Assembly: GCA_963718405.1 (NCBI GenBank)
Contig: CAVQYZ010000002.1
Coordinates: 868,001-932,000, forward strand
Direction of reading: 5' to 3'
Length of the DNA: 64,000 bases
Origin: Bog-756 sp963718405
GTDB taxonomy: Bacteria > Actinomycetota > Acidimicrobiia > Acidimicrobiales > RAAP-2
The notes beneath the pieces were generated by a model, which saw nothing but the letters and a program-made list of their open reading frames with translations, was not told where the DNA came from and did not search any database. Positions 16,777 to 24,831 of the stretch are shown one piece after another; within the stretch, counting starts at the first letter, position 1; each line of letters begins with the position of its first letter. A program made the position numbers and the translations under genes.

Positions 16777-16808
16777 GGTGTGGCTGACCGGGGAGTGGGT
16801 GGCGGCAG

Positions 16809-17684
16809 TCATGCCGCGCCCGTCCGCTGGTGTCTCGAGGGGCGGCGGACCGTGATATCGCCGAATGCGGTACGGGCGCGGACCTCGACGGTATGTTCCT
16901 CCGGCCCGGGCGCGTCTCCCGCCCTCAGCTCGTTGCGCACCTTGCCGAAGCTGGTCACCAGATCCAACCATGCCGCCACGCCATGTCGGATCCCGAGGTC
17001 AATTTGGCCGAACCCGGTTTGGAGGACCACTGCCCCCGCGGCCAACTCATCGACGGAGATGGCACCGTTGGCCGATTTGGCCACGACTCCGGCTGTGGCT
17101 CGGTCAACGGTGATCTTGCCGTTAGCGGCGTTGACCCGTAGGTCACCGGTCACCTCGCCGACCCAGGTATCGCCGTTGGAGTTCTTGATGACTGCTTCAC
17201 CGTCGACACGGCCGACAGCGATGGTCCCAGATCCTGTGGTGATCTCGGCTCTTCCTCCGACCCGGTCCACCGAGACGTCACTGCTTCCCACCTTGATGGT
17301 TGCGGTGCTGGCCTGTTCCACGTGGATGTCGCCCAGGCCGGACCTGTAGTGACATTCGCCGAGTGGGCCGGAGCAGCGGAGTCCAGCGATTCCGGCCTCT
17401 CCATGGAAGTCCGAGCCCGCTGGTAGGTCAATCCGAACGTCGATCGACTCGTGCCCGCCTCGGGGTGCGTACCTCTTCCACGACTTGGCTGCCTTGATGA
17501 GCAGCCTGCCATTGGAATACTCCACCCGGACCTTTTCGGCGGCCACCACGTCCGACTCCTTGGCGGGATCGCTGGGGCGGATGTCGACCACGGTGTCCGT
17601 CCGATCAGTGGCGGAGATCTGGATGGCCCCGAGGCCGATCTCAACGTCGACAGCGATGGGTGATGGAGTGTCAAAGGTAGGCAT
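16809..17684 (-). CDS. DUF4097-type beta-strand repeat protein
   Basis: 291 residues from ATG 17684 (MPTFDTPSPIAVDVEIGLG). Built of short beta-strand repeats such as EITTGSGTIAVGRVDGEAVI, KNSNGDTWVGEVTGDLRVNA and ANGKITVDRATAGVVAKSAN, expected to fold as a right-handed beta-solenoid like other DUF4097 (putative adhesin) proteins. No signal peptide or lipobox, so it is predicted cytoplasmic. In actinobacteria such genes commonly follow a ribbon-helix-helix gene, as here, and the protein is often regulatory or of unknown role. AAAGGACC lies 9 nt before the start. Confidence 0.85.
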   Translation of the reverse strand: MPTFDTPSPIAVDVEIGLGAIQISATDRTDTVVDIRPSDPAKESDVVAAEKVRVEYSNGRLLIKAAKSWKRYAPRGGHESIDVRIDLPAGSDFHGEAGIAGLRCSGPLGECHYRSGLGDIHVEQASTATIKVGSSDVSVDRVGGRAEITTGSGTIAVGRVDGEAVIKNSNGDTWVGEVTGDLRVNAANGKITVDRATAGVVAKSANGAISVDELAAGAVVLQTGFGQIDLGIRHGVAAWLDLVTSFGKVRNELRAGDAPGPEEHTVEVRARTAFGDITVRRPSRHQRTGAA

Positions 17685-17766
17685 GGCAATCGGTCCTTTT
17701 GTGCTTTGGCTGATCTGGTTCATGTAGATGGTCGTGGGGGTCGTCGATCCGATCCGGGGTGAGTGG

Positions 17767-18313
17767 TCAGCGAGCCCAGCCGGTGTAGCGCTGGGAACCT
17801 GTAGGGGCTCGTTGGTCCCGATGATCCGGGCGGGTGCGATCCAATGTGGCGGTGGCCGCACGCACCAGCCACGAAATTGACCGAGAGCCCCTCGGCACTG
17901 GCGGCCCGCTCGATGCGGGCCTTGAGGCGGTCGGGTAGGCGAAGGTTGATGCGAGCCACGGCGGCATCGTCGCCCGCCTCGGAGGGGGGAATCTCCCCCT
18001 CATCCACCGCGATCGACCACGGCTCGGATGTGACCCGGACCGGGCCGTTGTCAGGCCCTTGGTCCAGGGATTCTGGCGACGTCACGACCAGGTCGAGGTT
18101 CCTCCCTCGCAGCCGTAGCTCTACCGACCCCGGAGCCAGCTCGGTGGTGATCTCCTCTGCCGCTGCCGCCAACACGTCCTGAAGTGCGAGCCGCATCGCC
18201 GCGTCCAACGGTCCGACCAGGCGTTGGGCCAGCGCCCGAGCATCGTCACCCCCAGCCTCTGCAGTGTCCAGCAGTTGCCGCTCTACGGCCTCGACGTAAG
18301 ATCCCAGATCCAT
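17767..18313 (-). CDS. Ribbon-helix-helix (HicB/Arc-like) protein, frameshifted near C-terminus
   Basis: Start ATG 18313 (MDLGSYVEAVERQLLDTAEA). N-terminal two-thirds is a helical domain with TELAPGSVELRLRGRNLDLV; the end is a ribbon-helix-helix, ARINLRLPDRLKARIERAAS followed by GLSVN. After SVN the frame changes: near 17876 one extra T gives FVAGACG, whereas the other frame continues S-WLVRAATATLDRTR to a stop at 17767, which is the expected family ending. So either a sequencing error or a real inactivation of the DNA-binding helix. The promoter is leaderless and carries a palindrome, suggesting autoregulation. No toxin partner is adjacent. Confidence 0.75.
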
Positions 18314-18319
18314 GGTGTC

Positions 18320-18349
18320 ATTATGGCACCATAGTGGTGTCACAATCAA
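18320..18349 (-). promoter_or_regulatory. Leaderless promoter with palindromic operator, ribbon-helix-helix gene
   Basis: Reading the minus strand: TTGATT (18349-18344), 18-bp spacer, CATAAT (18325-18320), then 6 nt to the ATG at 18313. The inverted repeat TATGG-CA-CCATA (18322-18333) overlaps the -10, and GGTGTCA occurs twice around it. Good candidate for autoregulation by the ribbon-helix-helix protein. Confidence 0.5.
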
Positions 18350-18580
18350 GGAGTCCAATGCCAAAATGGCGTCGCAGTGCGCCAATGCCGATTCTCGACA
18401 GGACGGGTGATGCGATGCGGCGAGGCCGAGGGAGAGACACCCCGACGGATGCGTTTTGGAGAATCGACCAATTAATCGGCCACAGGCCATAGCTCCGAAC
18501 CCAAAGCAATCGGCTTCAACCGATAATCAGGCCACATTCGCGAATGCGCTTGGCCATGGAATGAGCGATCGTGCCGGCAC

Positions 18581-18652
18581 GGCCACGGCCACGGCCACGG
18601 CCACGGCCACGGCCACGGCGCCAGGCCACGGCCACGGCCACCGGCCACGGCG
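18581..18652. repeat. GGCCAC hexanucleotide repeat tract
   Basis: Six perfect GGCCAC units at 18581-18616, a GGCGCCA interruption, three further units at 18624-18641, then one more unit and another GGCGCCA. Compound microsatellite in non-coding DNA, likely to vary in copy number by slippage. Confidence 0.85.
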
Positions 18653-18722
18653 CCAGGCCCCGGCGAGGACCACGCTGGCAGGGGCCTGATCGCCCCCGGT
18701 CCGGTCGCCGGTTCCCAGGTAC

Positions 18723-18751
18723 TTGTCATCGGCTCACTTCATTGGTACATT
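18723..18751 (+). promoter_or_regulatory. Sigma70-type promoter of GntR/ABC operon
   Basis: TTGTCA (18723-18728), 17-bp spacer, TACATT (18746-18751). The -10 lies within the left arm of the adjacent operator, giving a repressor-blocked promoter. Confidence 0.6.
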
Positions 18752-18771
18752 AGTCGAGTAATGAACCAATG
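18740..18771. promoter_or_regulatory. 32-bp inverted-repeat operator (GntR/YtrA type)
   Basis: Arms CATTGGTACATTA and TAATGAACCAATG, 13 bp each with one mismatch, around a 6-bp centre. It covers the -10 and the expected transcription start of the GntR gene at 18807, so autorepression is the simplest reading. Confidence 0.65.
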
Positions 18772-18806
18772 GACTCAGCCGATGGCCCCCTCAGAACGGA
18801 CGCCCA

Positions 18807-19187
18807 ATGCTGGATGAGGGAACGCCACTGTTCTTGCAGATTGGCGCCCAACTGGCCGACGACATCTCCGACGGGACGCTGGCCGAGGGGGAACGGGTGC
18901 CTTCATCGAACGAGTTCGCCGCCTACTACCGGATCAATCCGGCTACGGCGGCCAAGGGCATCAATGTCTTGATCGATCAGGGCTTGCTGGAGAAGCGGCG
19001 TGGCATCGGCATGTTCGTCGCCGCCGGTGCCAGGGAGCGCTTGTTGGCCGAGCGCCGCCGGCGCTTCGCCGAGCAGTACATCGAACCGATGCTGGTCGAG
19101 GCCCGTCGACTCGGCATGGAAGAGGCCGATCTGGTCTCGATGGTTCAGGAGAGCAATCACCAATCCAATGGAAAGGGGTCATCATGA
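18807..19187 (+). CDS. GntR-family regulator, YtrA subfamily
   Basis: 126 residues: a winged-helix GntR domain (PLFLQIGAQLADDISDGTLA, then VPSSNEFAAYYRINPATAAK and NVLIDQGLLEKRRGIGMFVA) and only a short C-terminal helix pair, the YtrA layout. Its stop overlaps the ATG of the ABC ATPase gene (ATGA). YtrA-type regulators normally repress their own operon encoding an ABC exporter, and the operator over the -10 agrees. Signals triggering such systems are often cell-envelope stress or peptide antibiotics. Confidence 0.93.
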   Translation: MLDEGTPLFLQIGAQLADDISDGTLAEGERVPSSNEFAAYYRINPATAAKGINVLIDQGLLEKRRGIGMFVAAGARERLLAERRRRFAEQYIEPMLVEARRLGMEEADLVSMVQESNHQSNGKGSS

Positions 19188-20071
19188 CTTCGACGATCTG
19201 TGTGCGGAATCTGAGCCGTCGCTACCGAGGCCAACTGGCACTGGACGAGGTCAGCCTCGATGTCGCTCCACAAACGATCACCGGCCTGCTTGGCCGTAAC
19301 GGCGCCGGCAAGAGCACCTTCATGCGGATCATCGCCGCTCAAGAGTTCGCATCGTCCGGCACGATCCACGTCTTCGGCGAAGACCCGACGGAGAACGACG
19401 CCGTGTTGCGTCGGATGGTCTTCGTCCGCGAGGACCAGGTCTATCCCGACTACAAAGTCGCCCAGCTCGTCGAGGCGGCTTCGTGGTTCTTCCCCAACTG
19501 GAACGACGAGCTGGCCCAATCGCTCCTCGACGATTTCGAGCTGCCTCGCACCCGGTCGATCAAGAAGCTGTCGAGGGGGATGCGCTCCGCCGTCGGCATC
19601 GTGATCGGGCTGGCCGCCCGGGCGGAACTGACCATGTTGGACGAGCCGTACGCCGGACTGGATGCCGTGTCGCGCCAACTGTTCTACGACCGCCTGCTGG
19701 CCGACTACGTCGAGCACCCCAGGACCTTGCTCCTGTCCACCCATCTCATTGACGAGGTGGCCGACCTGCTCGAGCACGTGGTCATGATCGACCACGGCCG
19801 GATCGCCCTGGATGCCGCGGCCGAGGATGTCCGGGGTAGGGCGGCCACAGTCAGTGGGCCCTCGGGGGCGGTGGACGAGTTCGTGTTCGGACGACAGATC
19901 CTCCACCGTCGGGCCATGCTCTCGCGGGCCTCGGTGGTGATCACCGGGGTGCTCGATGAGAGCGATCGCCGGCGGGCCCAGGAGATGCATCTGAACCTTG
20001 AACCGTTGTCGTTGCAGGAGTTGATGGTGCACACCTCGGAGGCTGTGCTCGCAGAGAGGAAGAGCGCGTGA
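19184..20071 (+). CDS. ABC transporter ATPase, YtrB/EcsA-like
   Basis: 295 residues: Walker A LLGRNGAGKSTFMR near 37, signature KLSRGMRSAVGIV (a degenerate LSxG) near 126, Walker B AELTMLDEPYAGLDAV near 145, H-loop LLLSTHLIDEVADLLE. The C-terminal ~80 residues (ATVSGPSGAVDEFVFGRQIL) form the accessory domain seen in GntR-linked exporters. Encoded between the YtrA-type regulator and the membrane protein, overlapping both by 4 nt; the three form one operon. Confidence 0.92.
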   Translation: MTSTICVRNLSRRYRGQLALDEVSLDVAPQTITGLLGRNGAGKSTFMRIIAAQEFASSGTIHVFGEDPTENDAVLRRMVFVREDQVYPDYKVAQLVEAASWFFPNWNDELAQSLLDDFELPRTRSIKKLSRGMRSAVGIVIGLAARAELTMLDEPYAGLDAVSRQLFYDRLLADYVEHPRTLLLSTHLIDEVADLLEHVVMIDHGRIALDAAAEDVRGRAATVSGPSGAVDEFVFGRQILHRRAMLSRASVVITGVLDESDRRRAQEMHLNLEPLSLQELMVHTSEAVLAERKSA

Positions 20072-20757
20072 ACAACCTGATCAAAGTGGCCCGCTACCAC
20101 CTGGTGAACCGAGTGGGCTTTGTCCTTGTGCCCTGGGGCGTCATGACCTTTGCCTTCCTCGTCTGCCTGATCATCTTTTGGAGGATCGCCCCGTCGCCCC
20201 ACGCCTCCCACGTTGGTGCGGTGGCATCGATGTTCGTGGTCTTCTGCGTGCTCGGGGTCCAGAGTGTGGCCCAGTCGTTGCCGTTCGGCCTCTCTCTCGG
20301 TGTGAGCCGGCGGACGTACTTCGCCGGTACCGTCCTGCTGGTGGTGGTCTTGAGCGCCGCCTACGGCCTACTCCTCGCCGTTCTGCAGGAGGTGGAGCGG
20401 GCCACTGGGGGTTGGGGAGTGGATATGCACTTCTTTCGGGTGTCCTATCTTCTGAACGGACCCTGGTATCAGACCTGGCTTACATCGTTCGTCGGCCTCG
20501 CCCTGCTGTTCGTCTGTGGCATGTGGTTCGGCCTGGTCTGGCGACGTTGGAACATTGTGGGTCTGGTCCTCTTCATTGCTTCTTTGGTCACGACCTTGCT
20601 GATTGCCGCTCTGGCCATTACCTGGGCCCACGTCTGGGACGGTGTCGGTCACTTCTTCACCGTGCTGAGCTCGACAGGGCTGACCGGGGTCCTGGCCGCA
20701 CTGGCCGTGGTCCTGGCTGCCGGTGGCCTGGCCACCATGCGTCGGGTGACCGTCTGA
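20068..20757 (+). CDS. ABC-2 type membrane permease of the GntR-linked exporter
   Basis: 229 residues with six predicted spans: FVLVPWGVMTFAFLVCLII near 14-34, SMFVVFCVLGVQSVA near 52, TVLLVVVLSAAYGLLLAVL near 88, SFVGLALLFVCGMWFGLVW near 142, GLVLFIASLVTTLLIAALAI near 167 and GLTGVLAALAVVLAAGG near 204. Very low similarity is normal for this group; assignment rests on topology and position behind the ATPase. It ends inside a terminator hairpin. Confidence 0.88.
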   Translation: MNNLIKVARYHLVNRVGFVLVPWGVMTFAFLVCLIIFWRIAPSPHASHVGAVASMFVVFCVLGVQSVAQSLPFGLSLGVSRRTYFAGTVLLVVVLSAAYGLLLAVLQEVERATGGWGVDMHFFRVSYLLNGPWYQTWLTSFVGLALLFVCGMWFGLVWRRWNIVGLVLFIASLVTTLLIAALAITWAHVWDGVGHFFTVLSSTGLTGVLAALAVVLAAGGLATMRRVTV

Positions 20758-20775
20758 GCCCCCGAATCCCGGGGC

Positions 20776-20778
<3 letters not shown>
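20755..20778. terminator. Bidirectional terminator spanning both convergent stop codons
   Basis: TGAGCCCC and GGGGCTCA, perfect 8-bp arms with an 8-nt loop. The left arm begins with the permease stop codon and the right arm ends with the stop codon of the convergent sigma-factor gene, so one hairpin serves both. Confidence 0.6.
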
Positions 20779-21741
<963 letters not shown>

Positions 21742-21814
21742 CACCTACCTGGTCGTCCAGGGCTGTCGGTCCCGGCACTACCAGCCGACATCGGCGTGGG
21801 AAGGGAGGAACCGA

Positions 21815-22225
21815 TCAATGGCCGGGCGCCAGAACCGGGCTGTTGTGGTACGCGGCGATCAACCACTGGCCCTCCCGCTTCTCGAACACCCAGGTGGCGT
21901 TGACCTTACCTGTCTCGGGGGCCTCGGTGGCGCCGCCGAACAGGATGGCGGACTCGCTGACGATGATGGCGGCGTCCTTTCCGACGAAGCGCAGGCTTAG
22001 CTGCTTGTTGTAGGTCGAAGTGTCCTTCAGCGGCCCTCCGAAGGCCAGGGCCATACTCTCCCGGATCACGTCACGGCTGTCGCGAAGCGAACCGGTCATG
22101 ATGGCGGTGGCATCCGGGGTGTAGTTCGCTACCATGCCGTCGGCGTCGCCGGCCTCCCACGCCTTGTACGAGTCGACCAGAACGGACTGGATGGCGGCCT
22201 CGTCTTCTGCACGACTATCGGACAT
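21815..22225 (-). CDS. SnoaL/DUF4440-type NTF2-fold protein
   Basis: 136 residues from ATG 22225 with AAAGGAG upstream. N-terminus AEDEAAIQSVLVDSYKAWEA then ANYTPDATAIMTGSLRDSRD and ATWVFEKREGQWLIAAYHNS are characteristic of the SgcJ/EcaC/DUF4440 branch of the NTF2 fold, a cone-shaped barrel that binds small hydrophobic ligands. Enzymatic role is unknown. It lies upstream of the sigma-factor gene by about 70 nt on the same strand and could be cotranscribed; the sigma factor itself carries the same type of domain. Confidence 0.85.
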   Translation of the reverse strand: MSDSRAEDEAAIQSVLVDSYKAWEAGDADGMVANYTPDATAIMTGSLRDSRDVIRESMALAFGGPLKDTSTYNKQLSLRFVGKDAAIIVSESAILFGGATEAPETGKVNATWVFEKREGQWLIAAYHNSPVLAPGH

Positions 22226-22357
22226 CGAATTCTCCTTTGGATCAGTTGGTGCGGCGGATTCCGGCCAACTCGGCAATACATACCGGCGGCAGGGTCGGAA
22301 CTCATCGCGGCCTCAGCAACGAAAGTGGGGGAGGGGATCCGACGGAGGCGGAGGTAC

Positions 22358-23035
22358 TTACCCAACCGGAGTGGACAGGCCGGTCAGCAGGGCCCGAAAG
22401 GACCGGGCCACCGATTGACTGGTCTCGACCGGTTGGGCAGAGTTGGCGATCAGCATCGCCCCCCTCGTAGCCAACCCCAGAAGCAAACGAGCCATGGTCG
22501 GTGGGTCGTCGATCGAGAGTCTGCCGGCGGCGACGGCGGCTTCGAGGATGGTGACAATCACTTCGAAGGCGTCCCGTTCGTCGAGTTCGGTGAACCGGGC
22601 CAGACCGAGCACGGCCGGACCGTCGATGATGAGGATGCGCTGAAGATCGGGCTTGAGCACGGCATCGAGAAAGGCGTTGAAGCCGGCGGCGAGGAGCTCG
22701 ATCACGTCGGGGGCTTGCCCCACGAGTTCGGCCAGATCGACCGAGCCCGTCGACATCTCGGCGTGGGCTTGTTCGAAGACGGACTCGAAGAGCTGGGCTT
22801 TTGTCGAAAAGTGGTGATAGAGGGCGCCGGTGGTAACCCGAGCTTCTCGGGCCAGGTCCTCCACCGAGGTATCGGCGAATCCGCGTTCACCGAACAGCCG
22901 ACGACCGGCGGCGATCAGCGCAGACCGGGTCTGTGCCACCTGCTCGGAGCGCAGTGTAGGGCTGTCCTCGCGGTCCGGGCGGCTGGGGTTCGGCACCCCC
23001 TTTGTGTACCAGTTCTGGTCCGCGTATTGCGTCAT
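22358..23035 (-). CDS. TetR/AcrR family transcriptional regulator
   Basis: 225 residues from ATG 23035; another ATG at 23050 lies inside the operator. The HTH is at about 40-85: TRSALIAAGRRLFGERGFAD, TSVEDLAREARVTTGALYHH, FSTKAQLFE. C-terminal TetR domain with LQRILIIDGPAVLGLARFTE, seen in the YjdC/TetR_C group. Divergent to the mycothiol-dependent-type enzyme gene; the 27-bp inverted repeat between them overlaps its own start region. Probably represses both genes and senses an electrophile or toxic substrate. Confidence 0.92.
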   Translation of the reverse strand: MTQYADQNWYTKGVPNPSRPDREDSPTLRSEQVAQTRSALIAAGRRLFGERGFADTSVEDLAREARVTTGALYHHFSTKAQLFESVFEQAHAEMSTGSVDLAELVGQAPDVIELLAAGFNAFLDAVLKPDLQRILIIDGPAVLGLARFTELDERDAFEVIVTILEAAVAAGRLSIDDPPTMARLLLGLATRGAMLIANSAQPVETSQSVARSFRALLTGLSTPVG

Positions 23036-23041
23036 GAAGTC

Positions 23042-23068
23042 ATTCAACATAATATCACTATGTTGAAT
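23042..23068. promoter_or_regulatory. Inverted-repeat TetR operator
   Basis: ATTCAACATA and TATGTTGAAT, perfect 10-bp arms separated by 7 bp, in the TetR/MDMPI divergent promoter. Markedly AT-rich against the local background. On the minus strand it contains a -10-like TATTAT a few nt from the TetR start, so occupancy would stop TetR expression. Confidence 0.68.
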
Positions 23069-23095
23069 TAGAGAACTATCTACAGGAGTGATGCT

Positions 23096-23848
23096 ATGGA
23101 CCAGACAGTGCGGGCGCTGGCCGCCGATCGAGAAGAGGTGCTGCGGATCGGCTCCAGGCTGGACACGGCGGGCTGGGATTCGCCCAGCGGTTGCCAGGGT
23201 TGGACGGTCAAGGACCTGGTGGCCCACATGGGGACATTGTTTTGGACCGTGGTGGACCTGTCGGTGCTGCCGGACACCACCGGTATGAGCACGGAGGAAG
23301 CGGCTGAGGTCTGGGTGGCGTCCCGCCGGGGCATGTCGGGAGCCCAGGTACTCGAGGAGTACGCCACCGTCAGCGAACGGGCGTTGTCCGTTCTCGAGGT
23401 GATGGCGGGGGTTGACGACGAGATGGCCCTTGGCGATCTCGGCACGTACCCGGTGCGGGTCCTGCCCACCGCCCTCTGTTTCGATCACTACACCCACATC
23501 CGAGCGGACCTCTTCGGCCCCCGTGGCCCGCTCCCGGGGCCTGTCCCCGCGTCCGACGAACTACGGCTCGGCCCCACCCTGGAGTGGATCGAAGCGGCTA
23601 TCCCGCAACAGAACCGCGCCATCCTCGAGTCGGACCGGTTCGAAGCTGCGGACGTCGTGATCTCCGGGACGGCAGCTCGGACCATCCGTATCGGGAATCC
23701 GACCGGACCGGCCTCGGCCACGGTGCACTCGGATGCCGACACCCTGGTCCGGTGGATCACCCAGCGGGGCGACTGGCAGACCCTCGGTGTGGAGGCAGAG
23801 GGTGATCCGGAGACCTTGGGCGTGCTCCAACTGATCAAGGTGTTCTGA
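23096..23848 (+). CDS. Maleylpyruvate-isomerase-family (MDMPI, DinB-like) protein
   Basis: 250 residues from ATG 23096 with AGGAG 7-8 nt upstream. The N-terminal four-helix DinB-like domain is recognisable from GWDSPSGCQGWTVKDLVAHM (metal-binding His near 44) and a further FDHYTHIRADLFGP with candidate metal ligands near 130; the C-terminal part has the SCP2-like sterol-carrier fold of this family. Homologues are mycothiol-dependent isomerases or detoxification enzymes, but many have unknown substrates. Control by the divergent TetR fits an inducible detoxification role. Confidence 0.88.
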   Translation: MDQTVRALAADREEVLRIGSRLDTAGWDSPSGCQGWTVKDLVAHMGTLFWTVVDLSVLPDTTGMSTEEAAEVWVASRRGMSGAQVLEEYATVSERALSVLEVMAGVDDEMALGDLGTYPVRVLPTALCFDHYTHIRADLFGPRGPLPGPVPASDELRLGPTLEWIEAAIPQQNRAILESDRFEAADVVISGTAARTIRIGNPTGPASATVHSDADTLVRWITQRGDWQTLGVEAEGDPETLGVLQLIKVF

Positions 23849-23862
23849 CGTGGCGTCAGAAC
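23842..23862 (+). terminator. Hairpin over the MDMPI gene stop codon
   Basis: GTTCTGACG-TGG-CGTCAGAAC, perfect 9-bp arms with a 3-nt loop, including the stop codon at 23846-23848. No T-run follows, as is common for high-GC terminators. Confidence 0.5.
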
Positions 23863-24020
23863 CCACGCCAATCACGCCAAACGGAACGGCGAGGTCGCAA
23901 TCGGGTCCGCTGGTCTCGCCCGGGGGGAACGCCAGTAGATAGGTGATCCGGACCCCGAAATGGTCCGGCGTCAGAGAGATTCTCCTCAGCGATTCCCTAC
24001 TCCTCTCCTACCATAGGAAC

Positions 24021-24767
24021 GTGAGCACCAACGGTCTGGATCAGACGGCCAACGGGTCCTCGGTGCACGACCAGATCGGCCAAGGGCTGAGGGATCACCC
24101 GGCCAAAAAGGGCCTCCGGTTCAACGTGGTGGTCACGGTGATCGAGATCGGCGGCAGCATCGGATTGTTCCACCTGGCCCGAAGCTTGGGGGCCAGTGAC
24201 GTGGTCAGCTACCTGGTCGGCAGCATCGCCCCGGTGGTGGGAGCGGTGGCCGTCTGGGTCAGAGCCCGCAAGTTCAGCGGCGCCTCGGCCGCCATCTTCG
24301 GATTCACCCTGGCGTCTGCGGTCATCGCCCTCATCGGTAGTACCACGCCCAAGGTGTTGCTCTACAAGGACTGCGCGGCGACGGCCCTGATCGGTCTGGT
24401 CTTCTTGGGCTCCTGTGTGGTGGCGAAGAAGCCGGTGCTGTTCTACCTGGCCCAGCGCTATGGCACCGACGGCACCCACGAAGGGATGTCGGTGTTCGAT
24501 GCCATGTGGGATGCCTATCCGGACTTCCGCAACTCCATGTACGTCATCAGCGGAGTGTGGGCGGCGCTGTTCCTGATCCAGGCGGCCGGAACGGCGCTGA
24601 TCATCCGGCAGACTCCCTACGCCACCGCCTACAACTATGACCAGACGCTCCCTCTGGTAGCGGTGGGGTTGGGCATCGTCGCCTCGGTCTGCATCGGCCG
24701 CTACTTCGCCCGGAAAGGACAACGGCGCGGCGCCACAGCCACTGGGGCCCAGGCCAAGTCGGCCTGA
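24021..24767 (+). CDS. VC0807-family integral membrane protein
   Basis: 248 residues from a GTG at 24021 with AGGAAC just upstream; the longer open frame upstream lacks conservation. Multiple hydrophobic segments: FNVVVTVIEIGGSIGLFHLA near 36, YLVGSIAPVVGAVAVWVRAR near 67, SAAIFGFTLASAVIALIGST near 92, TALIGLVFLGSCVVAKKPVL near 121, SMYVISGVWAALFLIQAAGT near 173 and LPLVAVGLGIVASVCIGRYF near 210. This is the layout of the VC0807 family, whose function is unknown. Monocistronic as far as visible. Confidence 0.82.
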   Translation: MSTNGLDQTANGSSVHDQIGQGLRDHPAKKGLRFNVVVTVIEIGGSIGLFHLARSLGASDVVSYLVGSIAPVVGAVAVWVRARKFSGASAAIFGFTLASAVIALIGSTTPKVLLYKDCAATALIGLVFLGSCVVAKKPVLFYLAQRYGTDGTHEGMSVFDAMWDAYPDFRNSMYVISGVWAALFLIQAAGTALIIRQTPYATAYNYDQTLPLVAVGLGIVASVCIGRYFARKGQRRGATATGAQAKSA

Positions 24768-24831
24768 GCCGCTGTCCCGATCGGAACGCTCGACACCACC
24801 CCCCTGATCGATGGCGGGTGGAGGTGAGGTC

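Larger units (their letters stand above)
18314..18806. other. Gene-free 493-bp divergent interval
   Basis: Between the ribbon-helix-helix gene and the GntR-type gene. It holds the ribbon-helix-helix promoter/operator, a GGCCAC hexanucleotide repeat tract, and the GntR promoter/operator, each listed separately. Short open frames crossing it, including one encoding alternating Thr-Ala and His-Gly, follow from the repeat and lack start signals. Confidence 0.6.

Noticed and set aside
17767..18313. HicAB toxin-antitoxin pair
   Set aside because: The ribbon-helix-helix domain is similar, but no HicA-like toxin is encoded beside it; DUF4097 is not a toxin family.
18581..18652. CRISPR-like array
   Set aside because: Units are 6 bp without spacers and no cas gene is near; it is a microsatellite.
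18456..18689. Possible small protein with Thr-Ala and His-Gly repeats
   Set aside because: The repeat creates open frames in every register, there is no start signal, and composition is purely that of the hexamer.
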